DNA from: an uncultured Eubacteriales bacterium
GTDB lineage: Bacteria; Bacillota_I; Bacilli_A; RF39; UBA660
Direction: 5' to 3'
Length of the DNA: 6,187 bases
NCBI GenBank assembly: GCA_900321645.1
Contig: ONWZ01000027.1
Span: forward strand, 1 to 6,187
How positions within the stretch are numbered: the first letter of the stretch is position 1; every line of letters begins with the position of its first letter. Positions 1 through 6,187 of the stretch are shown one piece after another. Below the pieces are notes generated by a model. It was not told the origin of the DNA, did no database searches, and saw nothing but the letters and a program-made list of their open reading frames with translations. The position numbers and the translations under genes are program-made.

Positions 1-197
1 TTGAAGTAACAATTATGGAAATGGTTGCTGCTAATGGATTAGTAAACTTATTTACTCCAACATGTGGCGCTATTATGGGTGGACTTGAACTCGCTAAAGT
101 TAACTATACTACTTGGTTAAAATGGGTAGGAAAAGTTATCGTATGTATTGCAATTGTAAACATTCTGATTCTTACATTAGCAATGATACTTTTATAA
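1..197 (+). CDS. YfcC-like membrane transporter, C-terminal fragment
   Basis: This is the 3' end of a gene that begins before the window. The frame is open from base 3 with no stop upstream, so the ATG at 15 is internal rather than a start. About 64 residues are visible. They contain a small-residue and proline-rich stretch (NGLVNLFTPTCGAIMGG), a short amphipathic loop with KVNYTTWLKW, and a final hydrophobic helix of about 20 residues ending at the stop. The N-G-x-x-N-x-x-x-P-T pattern followed by a W-rich loop and a last helix resembles the C-terminus of YfcC / C4-dicarboxylate anaerobic carrier-like proteins (DcuC/ArcD-related), which are often annotated as basic amino-acid antiporters. 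That assignment is by recognition of a short tail only, and the substrate cannot be inferred. A terminator follows directly, so the gene is transcriptionally separate from the ABC importer downstream. Confidence 0.6.
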   Translation, partial: EVTIMEMVAANGLVNLFTPTCGAIMGGLELAKVNYTTWLKWVGKVIVCIAIVNILILTLAMILL

Positions 198-201
198 AAA
201 T

Positions 202-225
202 AAGCACATATCTTGTGCTTTTTTT
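202..225 (+). terminator. Rho-independent terminator after the YfcC-like gene
   Basis: AAGCACA (202-208) and TGTGCTT (214-220) form a perfect 7-bp stem with a 5-nt loop, and the T-run continues to 225. It lies 4 nt after the stop codon at 195-197. A run of A residues before the stem (196-200) could give weak termination on the opposite strand, but no gene there needs it. Confidence 0.88.
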
Positions 226-234
226 ATGCATCTA

Positions 235-243
235 TGTTAAAAT
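235..243 (+). promoter_or_regulatory. Extended -10 promoter for the ABC importer
   Basis: TGTTAAAAT reads as an extended -10: TG, one base, then TAAAAT (5 of 6 matches to TATAAT). No good -35 is visible because the expected position falls inside the preceding terminator stem and T-run. Transcription would start near 249-251, giving a leader of only about 10 nt that begins at the ribosome binding site. GATAAT at 244-249 is an alternative -10, but it would put the start inside the ribosome binding site. Confidence 0.5.
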
Positions 244-250
244 GATAATA

Positions 251-255
251 GAGGG
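251..255 (+). promoter_or_regulatory. Ribosome binding site for the SBP-permease gene
   Basis: GAGGG lies 5 nt before the ATG at 261 and fixes that start. The start is also supported because it places a complete lipoprotein signal peptide at the N-terminus. Confidence 0.65.
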
Positions 256-260
256 ATGTT

Positions 261-1679
261 ATGAAGAAGTTATGGTTATTATTATTTAGTCTTTTACTTT
301 TAACGGGGTGTGGAAGAGAAAAGGAAAAATTAATCTTAGTAACAGAGGCGGGCTTTGCTCCATATGAGTATTATTCAAATGGTGAAATAGTCGGTGTCGA
401 CATTGATATTGCCAAAGAAATAGCTAAGTCGCTAAATAAAGAATTGGTTATTAAAGATGTGGCTTTTGACTCGATTATCAGCGAAGTTAAAACTGGTAAG
501 AGTGATTTGGGAGCGGCTGGAATTAGTTTTACTGAAGAGAGACAAAGAGAAGTCGATTTCACCATTGATTATGCTGAAAGTAAACAAGTAATCATCATCA
601 ATAAGGGAACTAATATTAGTGGTAGTGATGATTTAAAATATAAGAAAGTAGCCGTTCAACTTGGTAGTGTTGCTGATGATTATTTAAGTAATAACTTTAT
701 CAATATTGAGATAGTTAGGGAAAAGAAATTTTTAGCCGCTATTCAGGATTTAAAAGATCACAAAGTAGATGCTGTCGTTATGGATGAATTACCTGCGACA
801 AAATTAGTAACAAGTGAAATGTTAATTCTTGAAGAACCATTACTTACAGATAGTTATGGAATGGTTGTAAGAAAAGGAAATACTGAATTATTGGAAGAAT
901 GTAATAAAGTTATTCTTCGTTTAAAGCAAACAGGTAAAATAGATGAATATTTACTTAAACATCTTGGAGTTAATGAAACTAAAGAAGAAAAAAGAACATT
1001 AAAAGAACGTTTCTATGATTCCGTTATTTATGATGGTAGATATAAATTTATTTTAGAGGGTTTAAGGAACACTTTAATTATCGCTTTGGGGGCAGTTTTA
1101 ATCGGTATCTTGCTTGGAATGATTGCGTCAATATCTAATAATATATATTTAAATACCGGTAAATTTAAATTGTTAAGTATGATTTCTAAAGCATATGTAA
1201 CGGCAATTAGAGGTACTCCATCAACATTACAATTGATGATTATCTATTATGTGATTTTTAAACAGACGAGCATCAATATTGTTTTGGTAGGTATTATTGC
1301 TTTTGGTATCAATAGTGGAGCTTATGTTGCTGAAATAATTAGAGCGGGCATTAATTCAATTGACAGAGGGCAATGGGAAGCAGGTTATGCTCTAGGATTA
1401 AACTATCCACAAGTAATTGGAAAAATTATTTTACCACAATCAATTAAAAACATTTTACCGGCTCTTGGTAATGAATTTATCACTTTGGTAAAAGAAACTT
1501 CAATTGGGGCTTATATTGGTATTGTTGAATTGACAAAAGCTTCTGATATTATTGCTTCAAGAACGTATGATTATTTCTTCCCATTAATTTTAATTGCTAT
1601 TATCTATTTAATCATTACTTTACTTTTGAGTAAATTTATAAATTTAATGGAAGTGAGGTTAAATAATGCTAGAAATTAA
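261..1679 (+). CDS. Amino-acid ABC transporter, substrate-binding/permease fusion
   Basis: This 472-residue protein joins the extracellular binding domain and the membrane channel of a polar amino-acid importer. Residues 1-17 form a lipoprotein signal peptide (two lysines, a Leu-rich core, lipobox L-T-G-C with Cys17). Residues about 24-235 are a family 3 solute-binding domain. GVDIDI is at 45-50, and the T-x-E-R motif has Arg94, the usual alpha-carboxylate ligand. Asp175 in VVMDELPA is the usual alpha-amino ligand. These residues point to an amino acid, but the side-chain specificity cannot be read. Residues about 255-465 are a HisM/ArtQ-type permease with about five membrane segments, RGTP at 317-320, and the EAA coupling loop (EAGYALG at 373-379, ILPQ at 390-393) that docks on the ATPase. 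The length fits single-SBP fusions of this family; two-SBP versions such as lactococcal GlnP are longer. Its stop overlaps the ATPase gene by 14 nt. Confidence 0.93.
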   Translation: MKKLWLLLFSLLLLTGCGREKEKLILVTEAGFAPYEYYSNGEIVGVDIDIAKEIAKSLNKELVIKDVAFDSIISEVKTGKSDLGAAGISFTEERQREVDFTIDYAESKQVIIINKGTNISGSDDLKYKKVAVQLGSVADDYLSNNFINIEIVREKKFLAAIQDLKDHKVDAVVMDELPATKLVTSEMLILEEPLLTDSYGMVVRKGNTELLEECNKVILRLKQTGKIDEYLLKHLGVNETKEEKRTLKERFYDSVIYDGRYKFILEGLRNTLIIALGAVLIGILLGMIASISNNIYLNTGKFKLLSMISKAYVTAIRGTPSTLQLMIIYYVIFKQTSINIVLVGIIAFGINSGAYVAEIIRAGINSIDRGQWEAGYALGLNYPQVIGKIILPQSIKNILPALGNEFITLVKETSIGAYIGIVELTKASDIIASRTYDYFFPLILIAIIYLIITLLLSKFINLMEVRLNNARN

Positions 1680-2391
1680 AAAATTAGAAAAGAGTTTTGG
1701 AGAGAAAAGAGTATTAAAAGGAATTAATCTAACCATTAATAAAGGTGATATTATTGGCATTATTGGGCCCTCTGGTTGTGGTAAAAGCACCTTACTTAGA
1801 TGTATCAATTTATTAGAAAAACCAACTGGTGGCAAAATAATTTTTGATGGAAAAGATATTCAAAATAGTAAACACATTTTAGATGTACGAAGAAGAATTG
1901 GAATGGTCTTTCAACAATTTAATCTCTTTAATCATATGACAGTTTTAGATAATATTATTTTAGCTCCGACCATAAATAAATTTATGACTAGGGAAGACGC
2001 CGTCAGAAAAGCTAATACTTTACTAAAGAAGGTAGATTTACTAGATATAAAGGATAGTTATCCAAATCAAATATCTGGTGGTCAAAAACAGAGGGTAGCA
2101 ATTATTAGGACACTGATGATGAATCCTGAAATTATCTTATTTGATGAACCAACTAGTGCCTTAGATCCAGAAATGATTGGTGAAGTTACTAATTTAATGA
2201 AAAAATTAGCAGATGACGGAATGACAATGTTAATTGTTTCGCATGAGCTTAATTTAATTAAAAACTTCTGTACTAGAGTTATCTATATAGATGATGGTAA
2301 GATAGTGGAAGAAGGTACAAATAAAGAAATATTTAATAAGCCTAAAGATAAAAGATTAAAAAATTTCTTATTAAAGATCAATAATAAATAA
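1666..2391 (+). CDS. Amino-acid ABC transporter ATP-binding protein
   Basis: This is a 241-residue cytoplasmic ATPase of the polar amino-acid uptake class (GlnQ/ArtP/HisP-like), which normally runs 240-250 residues. All catalytic elements are present: Walker A GPSGCGKST at 34-42, Q-loop Gln83 in VFQQF, signature ISGGQ at 136-140 (Ile for the usual Leu), Walker B IILFDEP at 156-162 with catalytic Glu161, D-loop SALD at 164-167, and switch His193. The segment after the signature reads VAIIRTL rather than the usual VAIARAL, a small departure that should not abolish activity. The ATG at 1666 is preceded 7 nt upstream by GTGAGGT (1653-1659), inside the end of the permease gene. The overlap suggests translational coupling and matched production of the two subunits. 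With the fused partner, the importer needs only these two genes. No terminator is evident after the stop. Confidence 0.95.
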   Translation: MLEIKKLEKSFGEKRVLKGINLTINKGDIIGIIGPSGCGKSTLLRCINLLEKPTGGKIIFDGKDIQNSKHILDVRRRIGMVFQQFNLFNHMTVLDNIILAPTINKFMTREDAVRKANTLLKKVDLLDIKDSYPNQISGGQKQRVAIIRTLMMNPEIILFDEPTSALDPEMIGEVTNLMKKLADDGMTMLIVSHELNLIKNFCTRVIYIDDGKIVEEGTNKEIFNKPKDKRLKNFLLKINNK

Positions 2392-2398
2392 AAAGTGC

Positions 2399-2427
2399 TT
2401 GTCTTTCCTTATTTTATATGGTATAAT
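2399..2427 (+). promoter_or_regulatory. Sigma-A type promoter for the rimP-nusA-infB operon
   Basis: A -35 box TTGTCT (2399-2404, 4 of 6 matches), a 17-bp spacer and a perfect TATAAT (2422-2427), with TG at 2419-2420 making an extended -10. This is the strongest promoter seen in the window. Transcription should start near 2432-2436, leaving a leader of about 55-60 nt before rimP. Confidence 0.85.
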
Positions 2428-2444
2428 TTGTATGTATCAAGACG

Positions 2445-2473
2445 AAGAGTGGCAAAAACCACTCTTTATTGTT
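2445..2473 (+). terminator. Leader hairpin with broken U-tract, candidate attenuator of the nusA operon
   Basis: AAGAGTGG (2445-2452) and CCACTCTT (2459-2466) form a perfect 8-bp stem with a 6-nt CAAAAA loop. It is followed by TATTGTT (2467-2473), so the T-run is interrupted by A and G. The hairpin lies about 10 nt after the predicted transcript start and 19 nt before the start of rimP. Its form is that of a weak intrinsic terminator. In Bacillus subtilis the nusA operon is known to be autoregulated by NusA-stimulated termination in its leader, and the same role here is an inference from position and shape. It could also partly stop read-through from the ABC genes, which lack a terminator of their own. 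Confidence 0.6.
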
Positions 2474-2479
2474 GAACTC

Positions 2480-2488
2480 TAAGGAGGT
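2480..2488 (+). promoter_or_regulatory. Strong Shine-Dalgarno site for rimP
   Basis: TAAGGAGGT is complementary over all 9 bases to the usual 16S rRNA 3' end and lies 3 nt before the ATG at 2492. It fixes the rimP start and is the best ribosome binding site in the window. ACTCT at 2476-2480 directly before it repeats the 3' arm of the leader hairpin. Confidence 0.85.
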
Positions 2489-2491
2489 AAT

Positions 2492-2749
2492 ATGGAAGAG
2501 AAAGTAAAAAAATTATTAGAGCAAGACGTTAACAAACTAGGCGTATCTATCGATAGTGTTGTTTATGAAAAAGAAGGTGGCAATTACTTTTTAAGAATAG
2601 TTATTGACCGTGATGAACCTATTGATATTGACACTTGTGTAGAAGTTACTAATGTTATCAATCCCCTTTTAGATAAGGCTGATTTCATTAGTGATAGCTA
2701 CATCCTAGACGTTAGTACAAAAGAGAAAGGTGTAAAAGATGAACAGTAA
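2492..2749 (+). CDS. rimP: RimP, N-terminal domain only (short form)
   Basis: RimP is a cytoplasmic 30S ribosome maturation factor, normally 150-155 residues with an N-terminal alpha/beta domain and a C-terminal SH3-like domain. This protein has only 85 residues. Residues 1-80 match the N-terminal domain: an initial helix (EKVKKLLEQDVNKLG), then YFLRIVIDRDE (32-42), the IDIDTCVEVTNVINPLLD helix (44-61) and YILDVS (70-75), which aligns with the Y-x-L-E-V-S-S-P-G motif. Where that motif normally continues with SPGxxRPL, the chain becomes charged (TKEKGVKDEQ) and stops. The nusA frame begins 11 nt before this stop, so no detached C-terminal domain remains downstream in another frame. Identity is secure from sequence and operon position (first gene before nusA). 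Whether the single domain is functional is unknown. Confidence 0.88.
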   Translation: MEEKVKKLLEQDVNKLGVSIDSVVYEKEGGNYFLRIVIDRDEPIDIDTCVEVTNVINPLLDKADFISDSYILDVSTKEKGVKDEQ

Positions 2750-3836
2750 ACAAGCAAAAGAATTTATTAAGGCATTAGATGCACTTGTCGAAGAAAAAGG
2801 AATTGATAAACAAATCGTTATCGATGCAATGGAAGCAGCTATGGCTAATGCTTACAAAAAGAATACGGGAATAACTAATGTTAAAGCTACGGTTAATCCA
2901 GAAACTGGTCAAATTAGACTATTTACTTATAAAACAGTAGTTACCGATGATCCAATCGTCAACGAAGAGGGCGAAGAAGTAGTACCAGAATTTGATGAAA
3001 ATACGCAAATTATGCTTGATGATGCCAAGAAAATTGTTGATGATATTAAACCAGGAGAAACAATTGATACCGAAGTGACTATTATTCCTGAAGAATTTGG
3101 ACGTGTAGCTGTTTTATCAGCTAAGCAGATTATTGTTCAAAAAGTAAAAGAGGCTGAAAAAGAATTAGTTAATCAAGAATTTGGAGACAAACAAGATGAA
3201 ATTTTAATTGGTACTTTATCAAGAGAAGACTCAAAAAACTACTATGTTGATTTAGGTAGAGCACATGGTGTATTACCTAAAGATGAAATTATTCCTGGTG
3301 AAAAGTTAGAAATGGGGTCTTCAATTAAAGTATATGTATCAAAAGTAGAAATGGGGACGAAAGGAATATTTATCCTTTTATCAAGAAGTCATTATGGATT
3401 TGTCAAGAGATTACTTGAAAATGAAATTCCTGAACTATCTGACGGAACAGTTATTTTATATTCTGTAGCTAGAGATGCTGGTAATCGTAGTAAGATAGCC
3501 GTATATTCAGAATATGATAAAGTAGATCCTGTCGGAGCAATTATTGGTGAAAAAGGATCAAGAATTAATAGAGTATTAAGTCAATTAAATGGTGAAAAAA
3601 TTGATGTTATTCTTTATGATAAAGATCCTGCAAAATTTATTCAAAATGCCTTAAATCCTGCTAAGGATGTTGAAGTAAGAATTACTGATGAAAAGAATAA
3701 AGAAGCATTGGCAATTGTCAATGATGAGAATTCTTCTTTAGCAATCGGTAAAAAAGGTCAAAATGTTAAATTAGCATCTAGACTTACAAAATATCGTATT
3801 ACCATTAAAAAGGCAGATGAATTAAATGAAGAATAA
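2739..3836 (+). CDS. nusA: Transcription termination/antitermination factor NusA
   Basis: NusA is an RNA polymerase-associated factor that promotes pausing and hairpin-dependent termination. The 365 residues match the short Bacillus-type protein (about 370) and lack the C-terminal acidic repeats of proteobacterial NusA. Domains in order: N-terminal polymerase-binding domain, about 1-140 (IDAMEAAMANAYKK at 28-41 is typical); S1 RNA-binding domain, about 153-215 (YVDLGRAHGVLPKDEIIPGE, ending in ILLSRSHYGFVKRL); KH1 about 220-290, containing SVARDAGNRSKIAV and GxxG at 270-273 (GEKG); and KH2 about 295-358 with GxxG at 337-340 (GKKG). The ATG at 2739 overlaps the rimP stop by 11 nt and has AAAGGTG at 2726-2732 as its ribosome binding site. 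The 3' end overlaps rnpM by 11 nt. Nothing is missing or broken. Confidence 0.97.
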   Translation: MNSKQAKEFIKALDALVEEKGIDKQIVIDAMEAAMANAYKKNTGITNVKATVNPETGQIRLFTYKTVVTDDPIVNEEGEEVVPEFDENTQIMLDDAKKIVDDIKPGETIDTEVTIIPEEFGRVAVLSAKQIIVQKVKEAEKELVNQEFGDKQDEILIGTLSREDSKNYYVDLGRAHGVLPKDEIIPGEKLEMGSSIKVYVSKVEMGTKGIFILLSRSHYGFVKRLLENEIPELSDGTVILYSVARDAGNRSKIAVYSEYDKVDPVGAIIGEKGSRINRVLSQLNGEKIDVILYDKDPAKFIQNALNPAKDVEVRITDEKNKEALAIVNDENSSLAIGKKGQNVKLASRLTKYRITIKKADELNEE

Positions 3837-4089
3837 AAAAATACCTATGCGTAGTTGTGTCGTAACTAAAGAAAAATTACCAAAAGGAGAATTACTTAGA
3901 ATTGTAAGAACGCCTGAAGGAAAAGTTATGGCAGATATTACTGGTAAATTAAATGGTAAAGGAGCATATATTAAAAAAGATATAACTGTTTTAGAAAAAG
4001 CGAAAAAGAGTAAAATATTAGAAAGAACTTTAGAAACAGAAATATCTGAAGAAGTATATGAAGAAATAAGCAAAATAATAAATAAATAG
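3826..4089 (+). CDS. rnpM: RNase P modulator RnpM (YlxR family)
   Basis: This 87-residue basic protein belongs to the YlxR family (DUF448), which in Bacillus is about 90 residues and lies between nusA and ylxQ. Family signatures are present: KKIPMRSCVVTKEK at 4-17 with the conserved R-x-C, LLRIVRTPEG at 23-32, and the D-x-T-G-K-x-N-G-K-G-A-Y block at 37-48. The family protein was recently shown to bind RNA and the RNase P RNA and to modulate tRNA-processing activity; that function is family knowledge, not visible here. The start at 3826 lies inside the end of nusA. The nearest purine-rich site (AAAAAGG, 3807-3813) is weak and about 12 nt away, so translation probably depends on coupling to nusA. 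The ATG at 3847 is rejected as a start because it would remove the conserved KKIP segment. The stop is TAG, the only one among the complete genes here. Confidence 0.93.
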   Translation: MKNKKIPMRSCVVTKEKLPKGELLRIVRTPEGKVMADITGKLNGKGAYIKKDITVLEKAKKSKILERTLETEISEEVYEEISKIINK

Positions 4090-4092
4090 ATT

Positions 4093-4098
4093 GGGAGG
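4093..4098 (+). promoter_or_regulatory. Ribosome binding site deciding the infB start
   Basis: GGGAGG lies 8 nt before the ATG at 4107 and 11 nt before the in-frame ATG at 4110, so 4107 is preferred. An out-of-frame ATG at 4103 is only 4 nt away and opens a six-codon frame that stops at TGA (4121-4123). Confidence 0.75.
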
Positions 4099-4106
4099 CG
4101 ATATGT

Positions 4107-6187
4107 ATGATGAGTGTATCTGAATACGCAATTGATGTAGATAAAAGTATTGACTACATTTTTGAATTATGTAAGAAATTAAATATTAATGCTAACCATG
4201 AAGATGATATGTTAAGTGATGATGATATCATCTTATTAGACAACGAAATTGCAAATATGAGTGACAGTGAAGAAGAGGAGAAAGAAGAAGGACTCTTTGA
4301 TGAAGAAAACTTTGATGATTCCTATGAAGAAGAATTAGATGAAGTAAAGCAAGAAATAACTGTTAATAAAAGAAAACATACTAAAAGTAATAAAGAGAGT
4401 AAAAAGGATGAAAATAATGATTTTGCTAAGCAGAAGAAAGAAATGTATAAGCACAAAGAAAAATTGCAATCAAATGTTAAAACCAAAGATGACACAATAG
4501 TGCTTTATACTGAAGGAATGAATGTTTCTGATTTTGCGAATGTATTAGGTTTAAATGTAGCAGAAGTAATCAAAAAATTAATGAGCTTAGGCAAAATAAT
4601 GAATATCAATGCAGCCATTGATTTTGAAACTGCTGAAATTGTGGCATTAGATTATGGCAAAACTTTAAAGAAAGATACAACGAGAGATGAGACTAATTTT
4701 GAAGAATTAGAGATTATTGACGATGAGAAGGATTTAGTTTCTCGTCCACCAGTGATTACCATTATGGGACATGTAGATCATGGTAAGACAACTTTACTAG
4801 ATACAATTAGAAAAACCAATGTAGTGGAAGGTGAAGCTGGCGGAATTACACAACATATTGGAGCTTATCAAATAGTTTATAATAATCGACCAATAACATT
4901 CATTGATACTCCTGGACATGCAGCATTTACAGAAATGCGTGCAAGAGGTGCCAGTGTTACAGATATTGTAATTATTATTGTAGCGGCTGACGATGGCGTT
5001 ATGCCACAGACAAAAGAAGCTATTGATCACGCCAAAGCAGCTGGCGTACCAATTGTCGTAGCGGTTAATAAAATTGATAAACCAAATGCTAATCCAGAAA
5101 GAGTAATGACTGAAATGAGTCAAAATGGTATTACTCCTGATACTTGGGGTGGAGATACATTATTTGTTAATATCTCGGCCAAGACTGGTGAAGGTATTCC
5201 AGAACTTTTGGATAATTTATTATTAATTGCCGATATGCAAGAACTTAAAGCAAATCCAAATAGATATGCTAGCGGTACCGTTATCGAATCTAAGATGGAT
5301 AAATCACTTGGAGTTGTAAGTACAGTTTTAATCCAAAATGGTACTTTAAGATTAGGTGATGCCGTTGTTGTTGGTAATTACGAAGGTAAAGTTAGAACTT
5401 TAAAAAATGACCGCGGAGAAAATTTAGTTGAGGCAACTCCTTCAATGCCAGTATCGATTACTGGTATCAGTGAAAGCCCAGCCGCTGGAGATAAATTTAT
5501 GGCTTTTGAAAACGAAAAGAAAGCTAAAGCAATTTCTGAACAAAGGATTGCGGCAGCGAGAAAGAAAAGCCTAAATACCCAAACTTCAGTTTCTTTAGAT
5601 GATCTATTTGGTCGAATTGAAGCCGGCGCTAAAGAAATCAATGTTATCTTGAAAGCCGATGTTAAAGGTAGTGAAGAAGCTGTTAAAAACTCATTACTTA
5701 AATTAGATGTTGAAGGTATCAAGATTAATGTTATTAGAAGCAGTATCGGAACAGTTACTGAAAGTGATATTGTGCTTGCGGCTGCTTCAAATGCCTTAAT
5801 TATTGGTTTTAATATTAGACCAAATAATAAAACAATGGAATACGCTAAAGAAAAAGGCGTTGATATTAGGCTATATAATATTATTTATAAAGTAGTCGAA
5901 GAAATGGAAGCAGCTATGAAAGGTAAACTAGATCCCGAGTATGAAGAAAAAGTATTAGGGTCAGCTGAAGTTAGAAAACTATTCAAATTTTCTAAAGTAG
6001 GCACCATTGCTGGTTCTTATATCACTGATGGAATTGTTAAAAGAGATGCAAAAGCAAGAATTATTCGTGACGGTGTAGTCATCTATGATGGTAACATTAA
6101 CTCAATTGCTCGTGAAAAAGATCAAGTAAAAGAGGTAAAACAAGGACTAGAATGTGGTATTACAATTGAAAACTTTAATGATATCAA
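4107..6187 (+). CDS. infB: Translation initiation factor IF-2, 3' end cut by the window
   Basis: IF2 is the GTPase that brings initiator tRNA to the 30S subunit and promotes 50S joining. The frame is open for 693 codons to the window edge. The visible end ([13 protein letters not shown]) is the conserved C-terminal strand, so only about 20 residues should be missing, giving about 712, close to Bacillus (716). Domains: a first IF2_N-like unit at about 3-50; a linker at 51-125, acidic (51-80) then lysine-rich; a second IF2_N unit at about 130-182; the G domain at about 212-380; then domains II, III and the initiator-tRNA-binding C-terminal domain (about 600 to the end). All G motifs are present: G1 GHVDHGKT at 221-228, G2 with Thr248 in GGITQHIG, G3 DTPGH at 267-271, G4 NKID at 321-324, G5 SAK at 357-359. 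It starts 17 nt after rnpM, with no ylxQ between. Confidence 0.97.
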   Translation, partial: MMSVSEYAIDVDKSIDYIFELCKKLNINANHEDDMLSDDDIILLDNEIANMSDSEEEEKEEGLFDEENFDDSYEEELDEVKQEITVNKRKHTKSNKESKKDENNDFAKQKKEMYKHKEKLQSNVKTKDDTIVLYTEGMNVSDFANVLGLNVAEVIKKLMSLGKIMNINAAIDFETAEIVALDYGKTLKKDTTRDETNFEELEIIDDEKDLVSRPPVITIMGHVDHGKTTLLDTIRKTNVVEGEAGGITQHIGAYQIVYNNRPITFIDTPGHAAFTEMRARGASVTDIVIIIVAADDGVMPQTKEAIDHAKAAGVPIVVAVNKIDKPNANPERVMTEMSQNGITPDTWGGDTLFVNISAKTGEGIPELLDNLLLIADMQELKANPNRYASGTVIESKMDKSLGVVSTVLIQNGTLRLGDAVVVGNYEGKVRTLKNDRGENLVEATPSMPVSITGISESPAAGDKFMAFENEKKAKAISEQRIAAARKKSLNTQTSVSLDDLFGRIEAGAKEINVILKADVKGSEEAVKNSLLKLDVEGIKINVIRSSIGTVTESDIVLAAASNALIIGFNIRPNNKTMEYAKEKGVDIRLYNIIYKVVEEMEAAMKGKLDPEYEEKVLGSAEVRKLFKFSKVGTIAGSYITDGIVKRDAKARIIRDGVVIYDGNINSIAREKDQVKEVKQGLECGITIENFNDI

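Noticed and set aside
198..260. Possible riboswitch or T-box upstream of the ABC importer
   Set aside because: The gap is only 63 nt and is filled by the upstream gene's terminator, a promoter and a ribosome binding site; there is no room for an aptamer.
371..565. Minus-strand open frame opposite the solute-binding domain
   Set aside because: It is antisense to conserved ligand-binding motifs and has no recognisable features.
2392..2410. Possible terminator after the ABC ATPase gene
   Set aside because: Only a 4-bp AAAG/CTTT pairing with no proper T-run; this stretch is better explained as spacer and the -35 region of the next promoter.
2829..2843. A 15-nt sequence (atggaagcagctatg) repeated exactly at 5904-5918 in infB
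   Set aside because: Both copies encode M-E-A-A-M inside conserved helices of NusA and IF2; shared codon preference explains the match and there is no flanking similarity.
3822..4073. Minus-strand open frame opposite rnpM
   Set aside because: The plus-strand rnpM has clear family motifs and operon position; the antisense frame resembles nothing recognisable.
4797..5123. Open frame on the minus strand within infB, 108 codons
   Set aside because: It lies wholly antisense to the conserved G domain of IF2, has a Cys/Asn/Ser-rich composition unlike a real protein, and shows no promoter or ribosome binding site of its own.
5378..5722. Open frame on the minus strand within infB, 114 codons
   Set aside because: It is antisense to conserved IF2 domains II and III with no recognisable domain; it is a by-product of codon bias on the other strand.

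Overview
The window is a stretch of AT-rich chromosome from what looks like a low-GC Bacillota (Firmicutes) lineage, possibly close to the Erysipelotrichia or Mollicutes-like branches. The evidence is the strong AT codon bias, Gram-positive style Shine-Dalgarno sites (one has full anti-SD complementarity), extended -10 promoters, a 365-residue NusA of the Bacillus type, and the rimP-nusA-rnpM-infB gene order typical of Bacillota. The species cannot be named from the sequence. All five complete genes, and the cut one at the left edge, end in TAA or TAG. Tryptophan is TGG throughout, so a UGA reassignment can be neither shown nor excluded.

Layout: (1) 1-197 is the 3' end of a YfcC-like multi-pass membrane transporter, closed by an intrinsic terminator at about 202-225. 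(2) 261-2391 is a two-gene amino-acid ABC importer unit with its own likely promoter. One gene encodes a single polypeptide joining a lipoprotein-type substrate-binding domain to the membrane permease, and the other encodes the ATPase. The two genes overlap by 14 nt. (3) 2399-2491 is a control region with a near-ideal extended -10 promoter, an 8-bp hairpin followed by a broken U-tract, and a perfect Shine-Dalgarno site. (4) 2492-6187 is the transcription/translation operon rimP-nusA-rnpM-infB. The first three genes overlap by 11 nt at each junction, and infB runs off the right edge roughly 20 codons before its expected end.

The first half imports amino acids. The second half is core information processing: RimP assists 30S assembly, NusA controls RNA polymerase pausing and termination, RnpM binds RNA and modulates RNase P, and IF2 recruits initiator tRNA. 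Three features depart from the textbook Bacillus operon. RimP is reduced to its N-terminal domain (85 residues against about 150). The L7Ae-family gene ylxQ, usually found between rnpM and infB, is absent. The leader hairpin looks like a weak terminator of the kind that could let NusA control its own operon. I saw no mobile element, CRISPR array, tRNA or rRNA, and no clearly novel multi-gene system; these three points are the most interesting content.
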